Of a stretch of DNA of 64,000 nt, positions 17,115-29,860 are shown one piece after another; position 1 is the first letter of the stretch; every line of letters begins with the position of its first letter. A program made the translations under genes and the position numbers. Source of the DNA: Anaerovirgula multivorans. GTDB taxonomy: Bacteria; Bacillota; Clostridia; Peptostreptococcales; Natronincolaceae. The stretch spans positions 1-64,000 of the forward strand of contig NZ_FZOJ01000023.1 in the NCBI RefSeq assembly GCF_900188145.1, in the 5' to 3' direction. The notes under the pieces were generated by a model. The model saw nothing but the letters and a program-made list of their open reading frames with translations. It ran no database searches and had not been told where the DNA came from.

Positions 17115-18542
17115 CTACTCACCTCCTGTTAATCTTTCAAACACCTTTTTACCTTCGGTTTTTGGAACATCCATTGGGTAATCTCCGTTAAAACAGGCTA
17201 GACAAAAATGTTCCTTGGGTAATCCAGTGGAAGCTACTAAACCTGCAGGACTTATATAACCTAGACTATCGGCACCAATAGTTCTTTTAATCTGTTCCGC
17301 TGTTTTTACAGCTCCAATTAGTTGATTTCTATCAGGGGTATCAATACCAAAATAACACCCAAAAGCAACGGGAGGTGAGCTGACTCTTACATGAACCTCT
17401 TTTGCACCAACAGCTTTTACTCTTTCTACCAAACGTCTAATAGTGGTTCCCCGAACAATAGAATCATCGATCATAATAATTCTTTTCCCCTCTAGTGTCT
17501 CTCTCAAAGGGCTTAATTTTAACCTTACTGCCAATTCTCTCATCGACTGTGTTGGTTGAATAAAGGTTCTACCAATATATCTGTTTTTAATTAATCCTTC
17601 CCCGTAAGGAATGCCAGAAGCTTCAGCATAACCTATAGCAGCAGGAACAGAGGAATCTGGAACAGCGATTACCATATCTGCCTCCACTGGATGCTCCTGC
17701 GATAATATCTTACCAGCGTTTTTTCTAGCCTCATATACACTGACACCGTCTATCACACTATCAGGCCGAGCAAAGTAGATATATTCAAATATGCAAGAGG
17801 CTCTTTTCCCATTATTTCTATAATAGGTAGAGTGGATTCCATCCTTATTGATAATAACAATTTCTCCAGGCTCAATATCTCTCACTAAGGTTGCTCCCAT
17901 TACATCTAAAGCACAGCTTTCAGAAGCCAACACATAGCTTTCTCCCATCTTACCTAAACAAAGGGGTCTTAGGCCCAAGGGATCCCGAACCCCTATTAGC
18001 TGTTCTTCTGTCATCAGCACTAAAGAGTAGGCCCCCTTGATTAAATCCATCGTCCTTTCAATGGCTGGAATCATGCCATCTCCGCTGTATCTAGCGATAA
18101 GATTTACGATAACCTCACTATCGATGGAGGTTTGAAAAACAACTCCCGCATCCTCCAGTCTTTCTCTTATGACTTGGGCATTGGTTAAGTTCCCATTATG
18201 AGCTAAGGAAATACTCCCACCTCTATATCTAACGACAAGGGGCTGAGCATTCTCTACATAACTTTCACCAGATGTAGAATATCTCACATGCCCTATCCCA
18301 ATATGCCCCAATAGCTTTTTAAAAATATCCTCATTGAAGACGTCTGGAACTAAGCCCATTCCCTTATGATAATTACTTTTTAAACCATTGTTAACAGCTA
18401 TCCCGGCACTTTCCTGCCCCCTATGCTGTAGAGCATATAAACCATAGTATAGCAGTCTAGCTGTATTCTCATCGCTATCTGTATAAATCCCCAATACACC
18501 ACATTCTTCCTTTAGCTTCTCGAGATTTATTCCATGATACAT
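17115..18542 (-). CDS. purF: Amidophosphoribosyltransferase
   Basis: This 475-residue enzyme makes phosphoribosylamine from PRPP and glutamine, the committed step. A 13-residue propeptide precedes the glutaminase Cys ([10 protein letters not shown]), and HVRYSTSG and LAHNGNLTN form the glutamine site. The PRPP loop is [12 protein letters not shown]. Cys residues in SCIFEY, FGCYFG and FCLACF match the ligands of the [4Fe-4S] cluster found in Bacillus-type PurF. The start at 18542 has GAGAGGGG 7 nt upstream; the end of purL overlaps it by 16 bp. Confidence 0.96.
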   Translation of the reverse strand: MYHGINLEKLKEECGVLGIYTDSDENTARLLYYGLYALQHRGQESAGIAVNNGLKSNYHKGMGLVPDVFNEDIFKKLLGHIGIGHVRYSTSGESYVENAQPLVVRYRGGSISLAHNGNLTNAQVIRERLEDAGVVFQTSIDSEVIVNLIARYSGDGMIPAIERTMDLIKGAYSLVLMTEEQLIGVRDPLGLRPLCLGKMGESYVLASESCALDVMGATLVRDIEPGEIVIINKDGIHSTYYRNNGKRASCIFEYIYFARPDSVIDGVSVYEARKNAGKILSQEHPVEADMVIAVPDSSVPAAIGYAEASGIPYGEGLIKNRYIGRTFIQPTQSMRELAVRLKLSPLRETLEGKRIIMIDDSIVRGTTIRRLVERVKAVGAKEVHVRVSSPPVAFGCYFGIDTPDRNQLIGAVKTAEQIKRTIGADSLGYISPAGLVASTGLPKEHFCLACFNGDYPMDVPKTEGKKVFERLTGGE

Positions 18543-20728
18543 GCTAATGCCCCTCTCCAAGTTTCTTCCATTTGGTTAACCGCCATGTCGATAGTTAAAG
18601 AATCATTGATTGTTACTTGAAGCTTTTCACCTGTTACTTCTCCTATGATTTCATAGGGTGCTGCCACAGTCTCCATCATATCTTTTATCTGCTGCAGCTT
18701 TTCCTTTTTCACTGATAAGATAAATCTAGACTGGCTTTCTGAAAACAGTAAAATATCTTTTCTTAAATTCGTCTCAAAAGATACATTGGCTCCTAATCTT
18801 CTACCAATACCACATTCTGCTAAGGCTACTCCTAATCCTCCTTCGCTTAAATCATGAGCGGATTGTAATAGACCTTTCTCAATAGCTTCTAAAACAAAGG
18901 CTTGAAGCTTTTTCTCTAAACCAAAGTTGATAGCAGGTACTTCTCCTTTTTCCAAACCATGAATTCTAGCTAGATACTCACTACCTCCAATTTCATCCTT
19001 TGTATTTCCTAGTAGAAGAATAACATCTCCATCTTCTTTAAACTCCATAGTACATGCCTTCTCCACATCCTCTAAAACGCCTACCATGCCAATGATAGGG
19101 GTAGGATGGATAGCATAGGTCTCAGTCTCATTATAAAAGCTTACATTTCCACTAATTACAGGGGTATCTAATTCTCTACAGGCTTCACTAATACCTAAAA
19201 TACTCTCTCTAAACTGCCAGAAACGATCAGGCTTTTCAGGGCTTCCAAAGTTTAGTCCATCGGTAATAGCCAATGGCTTCGCTCCACTGCAGACAATATT
19301 TCTTGCTGCCTCAGTAACAGCAATTTTACTGCCTTCTCTAGGATCTAAATAGCAGAGTCTGCTATTACAGTCGGTGGTTAAGGCAATCCCCTTCTTACTT
19401 CCTCTAACTCGCATTACGGCTGCATCAGAACCCGGTTTTACAACTGTTGAAGTTCTAACCATATGATCATATTGTCGATAAATCCATTCCTTGCTGGCGA
19501 GGTTAGGGGACTTTAGTAATGCTAGCAATGTCTCATTATAATCCTGTGGTTCTTCTACATCGGTACTAGTAAAGTTTTTTACTTCCTTGATATAAGCTGG
19601 CATTTCATAATCCTTATAGTATTTTGGTGCACCAGAGGAATCCAAACTATCAGCAGGCATTTCTCCTGCTACCTCATCCCCCTCCATCACTCGTAAAAAT
19701 CCATCATTGGTTACTTTTCCAATCACTACAGAATAGAGACCCCATTTTTCAACGATACGATTCACTTCTTCTTCTCTACCCTTTTCTACAATTAAAAGCA
19801 TTCTTTCCTGTGATTCAGAAATCATTACTTCTACCGGTAACATACCTTTTTCTCTTCTGGGTATCTTTAAGACATCTATTTCCATTCCACCTTCCCCGCG
19901 GGTTGCGGTTTCACAGCAGGCAGATGTTAATCCAGCAGCTCCTAAATCTTGAATCCCTACTACACATCCAGTTTCTAATAGTTCTAAGCATGCCTCCAGC
20001 AACAGTTTTTCCATGAAGGGATCTCCAACCTGTACCGCCGAACGTTTTTCTTCTGACTCCTCTGTTAATTCTACAGAAGCAAAGCTAGCTCCTCCCATAC
20101 CATCTCTTCCAGTAGCAGCACCGACATACATGATAGAATTTCCCACTCCTGAAGCGTTCCCTCTATGGATTTTATCATGTTCTATTAATCCAACACACAT
20201 AGCATTTACTAAGGGATTGCCCCTATAGGATTGGTTAAAGTAAACCTCTCCTCCTACAGTTGGGATACCAATACAGTTTCCGTAGCCTGCTATGCCCTCT
20301 ACAACACCCTCCAGTAAAAACTTCACTCTATCACTATTTTCTATCTCACCAAAGCGTAAAGAATTTAGCAGGGCGATAGGTCTTGCTCCCATCGCAAAGA
20401 TATCTCTAATAATGCCTCCTACTCCAGTGGCAGCCCCTTGGTAGGGTTCGATTGCAGAAGGATGGTTATGGCTCTCTATTTTCATAGCTACCGCTAGATT
20501 ATCACCTATATCTACGATACCGGCATTTTCTCCAGGTCCCTGTAATACCCTTTCATTGGAGGTAGGAAAATGTCTGAATAATGCCCTTGAATGCTTATAG
20601 CTACAATGCTCTGACCACATAACTCCATACATGTTCAGCTCCAATTCATTAGGCTCTCTGCCTAATACTTCTAGTATTTTGTCATACTCCTGTTTGTTCA
20701 ATCCAACTGCTTTGTATCTATTTGTCAT
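18527..20728 (-). CDS. purL: Phosphoribosylformylglycinamidine synthase, large subunit
   Basis: This 733-residue small-type PurL carries the synthetase halves and depends on PurQ (glutaminase) and PurS. Motifs include [40 protein letters not shown] and the second-half [17 protein letters not shown] start at the ATG at 20728 because GGGAGGTG lies 6 nt upstream and itself contains the alternative GTG. It overlaps the purQ end by 11 bp. Confidence 0.96.
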   Translation of the reverse strand: MTNRYKAVGLNKQEYDKILEVLGREPNELELNMYGVMWSEHCSYKHSRALFRHFPTSNERVLQGPGENAGIVDIGDNLAVAMKIESHNHPSAIEPYQGAATGVGGIIRDIFAMGARPIALLNSLRFGEIENSDRVKFLLEGVVEGIAGYGNCIGIPTVGGEVYFNQSYRGNPLVNAMCVGLIEHDKIHRGNASGVGNSIMYVGAATGRDGMGGASFASVELTEESEEKRSAVQVGDPFMEKLLLEACLELLETGCVVGIQDLGAAGLTSACCETATRGEGGMEIDVLKIPRREKGMLPVEVMISESQERMLLIVEKGREEEVNRIVEKWGLYSVVIGKVTNDGFLRVMEGDEVAGEMPADSLDSSGAPKYYKDYEMPAYIKEVKNFTSTDVEEPQDYNETLLALLKSPNLASKEWIYRQYDHMVRTSTVVKPGSDAAVMRVRGSKKGIALTTDCNSRLCYLDPREGSKIAVTEAARNIVCSGAKPLAITDGLNFGSPEKPDRFWQFRESILGISEACRELDTPVISGNVSFYNETETYAIHPTPIIGMVGVLEDVEKACTMEFKEDGDVILLLGNTKDEIGGSEYLARIHGLEKGEVPAINFGLEKKLQAFVLEAIEKGLLQSAHDLSEGGLGVALAECGIGRRLGANVSFETNLRKDILLFSESQSRFILSVKKEKLQQIKDMMETVAAPYEIIGEVTGEKLQVTINDSLTIDMAVNQMEETWRGALACIME

Positions 20729-21401
20729 TCTTGGCACCTCCCTCTAGGTAGTCAATAATAGATTGAAATAGTTTGATACCATCGGTATTTCCCAGTAATG
20801 CTTCTCCTGCCCTCTCTGGATGCGGCATCATTCCCAATACATTTTTTCTCGCGTTACATACTCCAGCAATATTAAAAGTAGAACCATTTGGGTTTTCTTC
20901 ATAGGTAAATAGCACCTGTCCATTTTCCTTCATTTTCTTTAGTGTATCTTCATCTACTACATAGTTTCCTTCTCCATGGGCAATTGGTATATCAATAACC
21001 TCTCCCACATTATAGCGACTAGTAAAAGAGGTGTTATTGTTTTCAACCTTTAACGCCACTGTATCACAAATGAATTTCAAGTTTTTATTTCTTACCAAAG
21101 CTCCAGACAGCAATCCTGCCTCTGTTAATATTTGGAACCCATTACAAATTCCCAACACTAGCTTACCCTTCTCAGCATGAAGCCTTACCTGCTCCATGGC
21201 TTTTGAAAACTGGGCTACTGCCCCACATCTAAGATAATCTCCATAGGAAAAGCCTCCCGGCAGGATAATACAGTCAAAATCCTCTAGTTCTTCTGTATCA
21301 TGCCATATATATTCAACATCTTTCCCCAGTACATCCTTTAACACATGATAGCAATCTATATCGCAGTTGGAGCCAGGAAAAACAATTATTCCAAATTTCA
21401 T
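20718..21401 (-). CDS. purQ: Phosphoribosylformylglycinamidine synthase, glutaminase subunit
   Basis: This 227-residue class I amidotransferase supplies ammonia to PurL. The nucleophile is in LGICNGFQ (Cys ~92) and the His-Glu pair in MPHPERA. The oxyanion region is [19 protein letters not shown] precedes the ATG. Confidence 0.96.
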   Translation of the reverse strand: MKFGIIVFPGSNCDIDCYHVLKDVLGKDVEYIWHDTEELEDFDCIILPGGFSYGDYLRCGAVAQFSKAMEQVRLHAEKGKLVLGICNGFQILTEAGLLSGALVRNKNLKFICDTVALKVENNNTSFTSRYNVGEVIDIPIAHGEGNYVVDEDTLKKMKENGQVLFTYEENPNGSTFNIAGVCNARKNVLGMMPHPERAGEALLGNTDGIKLFQSIIDYLEGGAKNDK

Positions 21402-21509
21402 TATGAAACCTCCTTGAGAAAACTTTTTTCTATTATTTCATACTATATGAATCACAAAGCAAGATTTTCTGTATTTTATCAGAGGATAGAACCATTGTCC
21501 CTTAACCTC

Positions 21510-21752
21510 TTACACCAAAATTTCATATTCATATTGCTCAATCACTGTATTTGCCAAAAGCTTCTCACACATGGTTTTCAATTGTTCATCTGCCTCTTCC
21601 TTTGTTACATCTCCTAAATCCAGTTCGATCAGCTTACCGATTCTTACATCTTCTATCTTGCCATAACCCATTTTATTTAAAGCACCCTTGATTGCAAATC
21701 CTTGAGGATCTGCAATGCTCTTTTTTAATGTTACATATACTTTTGCCTTCAT
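21510..21752 (-). CDS. purS: Phosphoribosylformylglycinamidine synthase, PurS subunit
   Basis: This 80-residue bridging subunit links PurQ to PurL. MKAKVYVTLKKSIADPQG, ALNKMGY and DVRIGKLIEL are characteristic. It stands 108 bp before purQ, a gap with no visible signal, and 20 bp after purC. Confidence 0.95.
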   Translation of the reverse strand: MKAKVYVTLKKSIADPQGFAIKGALNKMGYGKIEDVRIGKLIELDLGDVTKEEADEQLKTMCEKLLANTVIEQYEYEILV

Positions 21753-21772
21753 AGTAATTCTCCTCTCATTTT

Positions 21773-22486
21773 CTAGTTTTTAAGTCTTCTTAGTACTTCT
21801 TGATAGGATTCCTCTACATTTCCTAGATCTCTTCTAAATCGGTCCTTATCCAATTTTTCATTGGTATCTACATCCCAAAGTCTACAGGTATCAGGAGATA
21901 TTTCATCAGCTAGAATGACTTCTCCTTCAAATAACCCAAATTCAAGTTTGAAGTCTATAAGCTTTAGGTTTTTCATGAAGAAGTACTCACATAATATTTC
22001 GTTGATTTTCATCGCATAGCTTTTGATTTTACTAATTTCCTTCTTTGTGGCTAGTTCTAAGACCTCAACATGATCATCATTAATAAGGGGATCCCCTAAT
22101 TCATCGCTTTTATAACAAAATTCCAATACAGGTATTTTCAAAGTCTTACCCTCTTGAACACCTAAGCGCTTTGCCATAGAGCCAGCTGCAACATTTCTCA
22201 CAATCACTTCAACTGGAAGAATTTTTACAGCCTTCACTAGCATTTCTCTATCGCTTAAGGTTTCTATATAATGATTATCTATTCCCATCTCCTTCAATAA
22301 TCTAAAGAGCATTGCTGACATTTGGTTATTTACGATACCTTTGTTAACAATAGTTCCTTTCTTTTCTCCGTTGAAGGCAGTGGCATCGTCCTTATACTCC
22401 ACGATATATTGATCTACAGCATGGGTTTTATAGACCTTTTTTGCCTTACCCTCATACAGCATTTGAAGTTTTTCTACTTTACACAT
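21773..22486 (-). CDS. purC: SAICAR synthetase
   Basis: This 237-residue enzyme joins aspartate to [14 protein letters not shown], the loop [18 protein letters not shown] and the metal/aspartate site LIDFKLEFG and [14 protein letters not shown] are all present. GGAGGG stands 7 nt before the ATG. It lies 50 bp after purE. Confidence 0.97.
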   Translation of the reverse strand: MCKVEKLQMLYEGKAKKVYKTHAVDQYIVEYKDDATAFNGEKKGTIVNKGIVNNQMSAMLFRLLKEMGIDNHYIETLSDREMLVKAVKILPVEVIVRNVAAGSMAKRLGVQEGKTLKIPVLEFCYKSDELGDPLINDDHVEVLELATKKEISKIKSYAMKINEILCEYFFMKNLKLIDFKLEFGLFEGEVILADEISPDTCRLWDVDTNEKLDKDRFRRDLGNVEESYQEVLRRLKN

Positions 22487-22536
22487 GATTATCCCTCCAC
22501 ATTTATTAAGGTTATGGTCGAGGTTGAGAAAACCCT

Positions 22537-23052
22537 CTATTTAGTCAAATAATCTTTGTAGCCTAAAGCCTCCAGCTTAACTGCTTTTTCTTCCACCATT
22601 TCTTTTAAGTCCTCTCTATATTGTTTAAGCTTTGCTTTTACTTTTTTATCCTGCAATGCAATAATCTCTGCCGCTAGAATACCAGCATTTTTTGCACCAT
22701 TTATGGCCACAGTAGCTACTGGTATCCCCGGAGGCATTTGCACAATAGAATAGAGGGAATCTACTCCATTTAAAGCTTTGCTTTTTACAGGAACCCCTAT
22801 GACAGGAAGATTTGTTAAAGAAGCCACCATTCCTGGCAAGTGGGCGGCACCCCCTGCCCCTGCTATAATTACCTGAATTCCTCTTTCCTCTGCCTTCTTA
22901 GCAAATTCATACATTCTATCTGGTGTTCGATGGGCAGATACAACGGTGCATTCATAAGCAACCCCTAAGCACCCCAGTATTTCAGCTGCCTCCTGCATTA
23001 CTGGTAAATCCGAATCACTTCCCATAATAATACCTACGAATGGATATCCCAT
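22537..23052 (-). CDS. purE: N5-CAIR mutase (class I PurE)
   Basis: This 171-residue protein has the family motifs [20 protein letters not shown] and [12 protein letters not shown]. The presence of purK upstream identifies it as class I, which rearranges N5-CAIR to CAIR. GGAGG precedes the start; it lies 29 bp after purK. Confidence 0.96.
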   Translation of the reverse strand: MGYPFVGIIMGSDSDLPVMQEAAEILGCLGVAYECTVVSAHRTPDRMYEFAKKAEERGIQVIIAGAGGAAHLPGMVASLTNLPVIGVPVKSKALNGVDSLYSIVQMPPGIPVATVAINGAKNAGILAAEIIALQDKKVKAKLKQYREDLKEMVEEKAVKLEALGYKDYLTK

Positions 23053-23081
23053 AGACTCCCTCCTCTTAATAAACCTCAGCC

Positions 23082-24233
23082 TTATTCTTCTACTACTACT
23101 TTAATCATATCTGTTAATTTATTAGCTTTATCTAATGCCAACTGTAAGCTGTCTCCTAAGATCGTCACATGCCCCATTTTCCGTTCCGGCTTTGTATCGG
23201 TTTTTCCATAAAAATGTACATATACCTCTGGTAATTCTAATGCTTTCTCTAGTCCTATAAGCTTTGATTTGCCTTCATAGCCCCCTTCTCCTAAAAGATT
23301 AATCATCACTGCTGGGCTTACCAAACTGGTGCTTCCTAAAGGTAGTTCCATAATGGCTCGAAGATGCTGACTAAATTGAGAGGTACTGCAGGCCTCTATC
23401 GTATAGTGTCCAGAATTATGGGTTCGAGGCGCAATTTCATTCACCAGCAAATTGTTGTCCTCATCAACAAACATCTCTATGCAGAATATCCCTATTCCTT
23501 TTAGTACCTCCATCGTTTTGAAGGCTAAGGCCTTTGCTTTTTCTTTTATTTCTTTTGTTACTCTAGCTGGAACAATGGTGGTTTTCAGTATATTGTTCTC
23601 ATGTATGTTTTCTCCAAGAGGATAAGTTTTGATCTCCCCATTTGCTCCCCTTGCTACAATTACGGAAACTTCTTTAACGAAAGGAACATAGGCTTCCATC
23701 ATCAGTTCTGATCCCTTACCTCCTAAAGCTTCAAAGGCTCCGCTTATGTCTTCTGAGGTCTTTATGAGGAAGTTTCCCTTGCCGTCGTATCCTCCTCTGC
23801 AGCTCTTCAGCAGTAGAGGTAACCCATTGCTTTTCACCGCATCCTGCAGTTCTTCCAAAGTCTCTATCTTTTGGAAGTCTGGGACAGGGATCCCTTGCTG
23901 TCGTAGAAAAACCTTTTGATGAAGCTTATTTTGAATAATCTTTAAAGTTGCAGGTGAAGGGAAAATTTTATATCCTTCCTCCTCCAGTTCCATCAATATG
24001 TCTGCATCAATATGCTCAAATTCATAGGTGATCACATCAGTTATTTCAGCCAGCCTTCGTATTTCCTCTTTATTATAAAAGTCTGCAACTATATGCTTAT
24101 CCACCATGGAGGAGGCAGGACAGTCGTGGAGGGGGTCTAAAATAGCAAAGAATAATCCCAATTTTTTTCCTTCCGAAACCATCATTTTTCCCAGTTGTCC
24201 ACCGCCGATTATGCCAATCCTTTTAAAACTCAA
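23082..24233 (-). CDS. purK: N5-CAIR synthetase
   Basis: This 382-residue ATP-grasp enzyme carboxylates AIR with ATP and bicarbonate. [14 protein letters not shown] is the N-terminal signature and [18 protein letters not shown] the substrate site. I choose the TTG at 24233 because AAGGGGGAG lies 6 nt upstream; a longer frame from an ATG at 24257 lacks a site and would begin inside the foot of the preceding terminator. It is the first gene of the purKECSQLFMNHD run. purB is not in the window. Confidence 0.94.
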   Translation of the reverse strand: MSFKRIGIIGGGQLGKMMVSEGKKLGLFFAILDPLHDCPASSMVDKHIVADFYNKEEIRRLAEITDVITYEFEHIDADILMELEEEGYKIFPSPATLKIIQNKLHQKVFLRQQGIPVPDFQKIETLEELQDAVKSNGLPLLLKSCRGGYDGKGNFLIKTSEDISGAFEALGGKGSELMMEAYVPFVKEVSVIVARGANGEIKTYPLGENIHENNILKTTIVPARVTKEIKEKAKALAFKTMEVLKGIGIFCIEMFVDEDNNLLVNEIAPRTHNSGHYTIEACSTSQFSQHLRAIMELPLGSTSLVSPAVMINLLGEGGYEGKSKLIGLEKALELPEVYVHFYGKTDTKPERKMGHVTILGDSLQLALDKANKLTDMIKVVVEE

Positions 24234-24267
24234 CTTATTCTCCCCCTTAGTCATCATTTTTTTGTTT

Positions 24268-24299
24268 AAAAAAGCAGCTAAGATTTCTTAGCTGCTTTT
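24268..24299 (-). terminator. Terminator between permease and purK
   Basis: GAAAAGCAGCTAAGA and TCTTAGCTGCTTTTTT form a perfect stem with a T-run on the minus strand, 3 bp after the permease stop and 35 bp before the purK start. No promoter is visible between it and purK, so purK-purD would need read-through or a promoter inside the permease gene. Confidence 0.8.
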
Positions 24300-24302
24300 C
24301 AA

Positions 24303-25655
24303 TTAGTGAGGTAATATCGTAAATCTTAAGATAAACAAGATCGCCAATACATAGACAGTTAGATGTACCTCCTTTGCTTTACCTGTTGCTATTTTAGCAA
24401 TTGGATAGAAGATCAATCCCGCTGCAATACCATTTGCAATACTGTAGGTAAATGGCATGATAGCAATAGTAAAGAAGGCAGGCATTGCTTCTGAAAAATC
24501 ATCAAAATCGATTTTGCTCACGGTACCCATCATTAACACCCCAACAATAATTAGCGCTGGAGCTGTTGCTTGTGCTGGTACCATTAAAGCAAATGGCGCT
24601 AAAAGTATAGAGAATAGGAATAACATGCCTGTTGTAACAGCTGTCAACCCAGTTTTCCCACCTTCTGCTACACCTGCTGCTGACTCAACATAAGTAGTTA
24701 CGGTTGAGGTTCCTAGCAATGCACCTGCTGAAGTTGCTACAGCATCGGCTAATAGTGCTTTATTCATATTAGGTAGCTTGCCATTTTCATCTAGCATGTT
24801 AGCCTTTGTAGCTGTACCAATCAAGGTTCCAATTGTATCAAACATGTCTACTAAGCTGAAGGAAATAACAACGGTTAATACACTAGTGATAGCTCCCACC
24901 ACTCCAGCCTCCCCAATACTAAGCAGACCTGCAAAATCCGTTTTAAATAAAGTTGGTCGAATATCAAAAGAAAAATCCATTGCTAAAGAAGTATTTGTTA
25001 CGCCCATGGGTATACCGATTGCCATGGTAGCAAGAATACCTATTAATATAGCACCTCTCACTCTCTTCATCATTAAAAATCCTGTAATTACTAAACCAAT
25101 CACCGCAAGTAATACTGCTGGTTCTTGAAAGCTTCCTAGTGCTACAAGAGTAGCTTCATCTGCTACAACAATTCCTGCATTTTTGAAACCAATTAATGCA
25201 ATAAATAATCCGATACCACCACCAATGGCATGCTTTAAAGAGTTAGGGATAGCATCTACAATAGCTCCTCTAAGCCCTGTCACAGTTAATACAATAAATA
25301 AAAGTCCTGAAATAAAAATTGCTGCTAAGGCTTGCTCCCATGTGTAACCTAGTCCTAATACAACTCCAAAGGTAAAGAAAGCATTTAGTCCCATCCCTGG
25401 TGCTTGGGCAAAGGGAAGATTTGCATAAAAGCCCATGATTAATGTACCGATAGCTGCTGAAATACATGTTGCCATAAATACTGCATTAAAATCCATACCT
25501 GCAATTGCTAACATATCAGGATTTACAAATAAAATATAGGCCATAGTAATAAAAGTAGTAATACCTGCAATAATTTCTGTTTTTACATCTGTTTTGTTTT
25601 CTGTAAGCTTAAAGTACCTGTCTAACGCCGAAGTGTTGTTTGTACTCATAATCAT
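24303..25655 (-). CDS. pbuG: Guanine/hypoxanthine permease (NCS2, AzgA/PbuG type)
   Basis: This 450-residue inner-membrane transporter has about 13 hydrophobic segments. RYFKLTENKTDVKTEIIAG, TFITMAYILFVNP and FAQAPGMGLNAFF mark the AzgA branch of nucleobase:cation symporters. AAGGAGG stands 4 nt before the first ATG; a second ATG two codons later is possible. It is preceded by a guanine riboswitch and terminator, so high guanine should shut it off. The symbol follows B. subtilis PbuG by family, not by proven specificity. Confidence 0.88.
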   Translation of the reverse strand: MIMSTNNTSALDRYFKLTENKTDVKTEIIAGITTFITMAYILFVNPDMLAIAGMDFNAVFMATCISAAIGTLIMGFYANLPFAQAPGMGLNAFFTFGVVLGLGYTWEQALAAIFISGLLFIVLTVTGLRGAIVDAIPNSLKHAIGGGIGLFIALIGFKNAGIVVADEATLVALGSFQEPAVLLAVIGLVITGFLMMKRVRGAILIGILATMAIGIPMGVTNTSLAMDFSFDIRPTLFKTDFAGLLSIGEAGVVGAITSVLTVVISFSLVDMFDTIGTLIGTATKANMLDENGKLPNMNKALLADAVATSAGALLGTSTVTTYVESAAGVAEGGKTGLTAVTTGMLFLFSILLAPFALMVPAQATAPALIIVGVLMMGTVSKIDFDDFSEAMPAFFTIAIMPFTYSIANGIAAGLIFYPIAKIATGKAKEVHLTVYVLAILFILRFTILPH

Positions 25656-25830
25656 AAGTCCTCCTTAAGTAATATAATTTTATACCGTCTGTAGCAGAAA
25701 CCTCTTTGCTTTGTGTCAGATCATGGATATCCCACAAAGTATAAGTGAATCCACCTTGTCTCCCCTCTGGACTTTTGTCTGAGGATTTAAAATTGGATAT
25801 TCTTTTATCATTCCATTTTTTTATAAAAAT

Positions 25831-25883
25831 AAACCCGGACAGATAGATATCACTATAGTGAAACCTATCCGCCCGGGCTTTTT
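25831..25883 (-). terminator. Riboswitch-controlled terminator of the permease gene
   Basis: On the minus strand GCCCGGGCGGATAG pairs with CTATCTGTCCGGGT, followed by TTTATTTTT. It lies ~90 nt downstream of the aptamer and ~175 nt before the start codon, the usual expression platform. Confidence 0.8.
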
Positions 25884-25974
25884 TCCCTTCGGTGTAGCAT
25901 TGGCACAATGCTTGTACCGCTTGGACCAGCTTCTTTAAAATTTTTTTAAAGAACGGAACCCTAGGTACACTTTC

Positions 25975-26043
25975 ACTCATAGTAGAATGATTTACGGCCA
26001 TTCTGTAGAAACTGTCGAACCCTATTATCGACATTATATGAGT
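25975..26043 (-). promoter_or_regulatory. Guanine riboswitch aptamer (permease)
   Basis: The minus strand shows the purine aptamer: P1 ACTCAT/ATGAGT, the core TATAAT...GTTTCTAC, and ACTATGAGT at the 3' side. The nucleotide equivalent to position 74 is C (in CUAUG), which specifies guanine or hypoxanthine over adenine. P2 is GTCGA/TCGAC and P3 AGAATG/CATTCT. Confidence 0.92.
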
Positions 26044-26083
26044 TTTTAGTTGTCAAATATCTCGTCCATTTGCTTTCATTTTT

Positions 26084-26112
26084 ATAATAGCAGATGAGGA
26101 ATAAAAGGTCAA
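26084..26112 (-). promoter_or_regulatory. Promoter of the permease transcript
   Basis: TTGACC, 17 bp, TATTAT on the minus strand. The start would fall about 35 bp upstream of the riboswitch P1. Confidence 0.65.
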
Positions 26113-26300
26113 TGGATTTTTCGAATATTTTTATAGTATTATTGTTTATTAGTTTGTGTTTTATAGAATTATTCTCTTTACTTTCTATTATAATATTCGT
26201 ATTTTTCTTCTTAGCATCATATCAATTCCACTATGCGACATTTTTTTTATTCATGTTAACTAAGAATCCCCTTTTTGTCAAGCTTAACCTTTTCCCTAAT

Positions 26301-26353
26301 AAACAGCTTAAGACCTCTGGTCTAATAAAAAGACCAATGGTCTTAAGCTGTTT
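26301..26353. terminator. Terminator after guaA
   Basis: AAACAGCTTAAGACC and GGTCTTAAGCTGTTT form a long stem with an inner GGTC/GACC pair, ~38 bp past the guaA stop. It separates the guaBA unit from the permease promoter. Confidence 0.75.
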
Positions 26354-26390
26354 TAAAAGGAGTTTCAGAAAAAAATCATTTAATATTATT

Positions 26391-27923
26391 TTATTCCCAC
26401 TCCACCGTCGCTGGTGGCTTAGAGGTAATATCATAAACAATACGATTGGCACCCTTGACTTCGTTAACGATTCTTGTGGAGATTTTCTCTAGTACATCAT
26501 AGGGAATCCTTGCCCAGTCTGCTGTCATAGCATCGGAGCTGGTGATAGCACGTATCCCTATCGTATGGGCATAGGTTCTTTCATCTCCCATAACACCTAC
26601 GCTCATGATGTTAGGTAGTACTGCAAAATATTGCCATATAGCTCTATCTAATCCGGCTTTTTTGATTTCTTCCCTCACGATAGCATCTGCTTCTCGAACA
26701 ATATGAAGCTTTTCTTCTGTGATCTCTCCTAACACCCTTACTGCTAAGCCTGGTCCAGGAAAGGGTTGTCTCCAAACGATTTCTTCCGGTAATCCTAATT
26801 GTGTTCCTACTTCCCTTACTTCGTCTTTAAATAAATATTTAAAGGGCTCTATTAGTTCAAACTTCATGTCTTCTGGTAGTCCACCAACATTATGATGACT
26901 TTTAATTACCGAAGCTGTATCAGTACCACTTTCAATAATATCTGGGTACAGGGTTCCTTGCACTAAATAATCGATTTGACCTAGTTTTCTTGCTTCTTCT
27001 TCGAAAAGACGAATAAATTCTTCACCAATGATTTTGCGTTTTTTCTCTGGATCTTGTACCCCGGCTAATTTTCCTAGGAATCGATCCTTCGCATTAACAC
27101 GGATAAAGTTCATTTTGAACTTATTTTTAAAGATTTCCTCTACTTTGTCTCCTTCATCCTTACGCAAGAGCCCATGATCTACGAAAACACAGGTTAGATT
27201 ATCCCCAACTGCTCTGTGTACCAGAACAGCAGCTACAGAGGAATCAACCCCTCCAGATAGGGCACATAATACCTTCTTATCTCCCACCATATCTTGAATA
27301 TGTTGAATTTCTTCTTCAATATAGTTCTCTGTGGTCCAAGTTCCTTCACAGTTACACGCTTTATAAAGGAAATTGTTAATCATCTCTTTACCAGCTTCAG
27401 TGTGCTCCACCTCCGGATGAAATTGTACTGCGTATAGCTTCTTCTCTTGATTTTCCATGGCGGCTACAGGACAATCCTCAGTAAAGGCTGTAATTACAAA
27501 ATCCGCTGGGGCTCTCTCAATAAAATCCGTATGGCTCATCCAACAAATACTATTTTGTTCTATATCTCTAAACAGAGGAGAATTTCCTTTAAGGTTTAAA
27601 GCAGTCTTTCCATATTCTCTTTTTTCAGCAGCATTTACTTTACCCCCTAGGGCTTCAGCCATCAATTGACCACCATAACATATTCCTAGGATAGGAATCC
27701 CTAATTGGAAGATACCTTCATCACATTTAGGAGATTTTTCTCCATATACGCTGGCTGGTCCTCCTGTAAAAATAATTCCCTTAGGATTTTTTGCCTTTAC
27801 TTCCTCTATAGAAATCTTATAAGATACTACTTCACAATATACATTACATTCCCTTACACGCCTTGCGATTAACTGATTATATTGCCCACCAAAATCCAAA
27901 ATAAGGATTAGTTCATTATTCAT
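26391..27923 (-). CDS. guaA: GMP synthase (glutamine-hydrolysing)
   Basis: This 510-residue enzyme converts XMP to GMP. The amidotransferase half has the nucleophile in LGICYGGQ and the His in [11 protein letters not shown]; the ATP pyrophosphatase half has the PP-loop LSGGVDSS; the C-terminal dimerisation domain ends [11 protein letters not shown] place the start at the ATG at 27923 (AAGGA 8 nt upstream); a GTG at 27950 would overlap guaB. It lies 19 bp after guaB. Confidence 0.97.
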   Translation of the reverse strand: MNNELILILDFGGQYNQLIARRVRECNVYCEVVSYKISIEEVKAKNPKGIIFTGGPASVYGEKSPKCDEGIFQLGIPILGICYGGQLMAEALGGKVNAAEKREYGKTALNLKGNSPLFRDIEQNSICWMSHTDFIERAPADFVITAFTEDCPVAAMENQEKKLYAVQFHPEVEHTEAGKEMINNFLYKACNCEGTWTTENYIEEEIQHIQDMVGDKKVLCALSGGVDSSVAAVLVHRAVGDNLTCVFVDHGLLRKDEGDKVEEIFKNKFKMNFIRVNAKDRFLGKLAGVQDPEKKRKIIGEEFIRLFEEEARKLGQIDYLVQGTLYPDIIESGTDTASVIKSHHNVGGLPEDMKFELIEPFKYLFKDEVREVGTQLGLPEEIVWRQPFPGPGLAVRVLGEITEEKLHIVREADAIVREEIKKAGLDRAIWQYFAVLPNIMSVGVMGDERTYAHTIGIRAITSSDAMTADWARIPYDVLEKISTRIVNEVKGANRIVYDITSKPPATVEWE

Positions 27924-27942
27924 GCTATTCATCCTTTCGTCT

Positions 27943-29412
<1,470 letters not shown>

Positions 29413-29503
29413 TTAGAAAATTATTCATTTATACTAACCGACGAAACTGTACAAATATTTATTAGTATGCAACTATATAGGTATAGAAATTCTTAAAAAA
29501 GAA

Positions 29504-29553
29504 AAGTTGATGACCCAAATCTTTGATTTGGTGTCAGTCACTTTCACAGAGTA
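29504..29553. repeat. Dispersed hairpin repeat in guaB leader
   Basis: TTGATGACCCAAATC TTT GATTTGGTGTCAGTCACTT matches the unit at 51991-52041 at almost every position. The core forms a small hairpin (CCAAATC/GATTTGG). It lies between the terminator and the guaB start. Confidence 0.75.
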
Positions 29554-29562
29554 GAAAAACAA

Positions 29563-29617
29563 AAAACCCGCATAATAATTACTCTCTCAAGAAGAGTGAA
29601 ATTATTATATGGGTTTT
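29563..29617 (-). terminator. Riboswitch-controlled terminator of guaB
   Basis: On the minus strand AAAACCCATATAATAATTT pairs with AATTATTATGCGGGTTTTTT. It lies ~70 nt downstream of the aptamer, with the T-run facing guaB. Confidence 0.8.
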
Positions 29618-29685
29618 AAAGGTAAACCTCAGCAAAACCACATAGAATCCCTTTCTACACAGCCCCACTGAAATATAATAACTTC

Positions 29686-29755
29686 ACCCATAGTCCAGGG
29701 ATTTACGGTCCCAAGGGTAGATACTATCGATCCATATTATCGATATTATATGAGT
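29686..29755 (-). promoter_or_regulatory. Guanine riboswitch aptamer (guaB-guaA)
   Basis: P1 is ACTCAT/ATGGGT, the core is TATAAT...GTATCTACC and the 3' part GACTATGGGT, with the specificity base C. GTATCTAC replaces the usual GTTTCTAC, a one-base departure in a conserved joining region. P2 ATCGATA/ATCGATAG and P3 with loop CCGTAAAT are present. Confidence 0.9.
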
Positions 29756-29791
29756 GTTGTACTATTAACTATTAAATTATTGATACTATAT

Positions 29792-29820
29792 AAATTAACA
29801 AAAGGCGACATAAAAGTCAA
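29792..29820 (-). promoter_or_regulatory. Promoter of the guaBA transcript
   Basis: TTGACT, 17 bp, TAATTT on the minus strand, about 35 bp upstream of the aptamer. Confidence 0.5.
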
Positions 29821-29860
29821 GAATTATTTTATCTATTATTTATGTCTTTGTTCGTATTTT

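Noticed and set aside
19624..20016. Plus-strand open frame opposite purL
   Set aside because: No ribosome binding site, biased composition, and entirely antisense to a well conserved gene.
23082..24257. Longer PurK from the ATG at 24257
   Set aside because: No ribosome binding site precedes it, and the strong AAGGGGGAG inside the extension points to the TTG at 24233.
25975..26043. Adenine or 2'-deoxyguanosine riboswitch
   Set aside because: The specificity nucleotide is C and the core matches guanine aptamers; the permease context also fits guanine.
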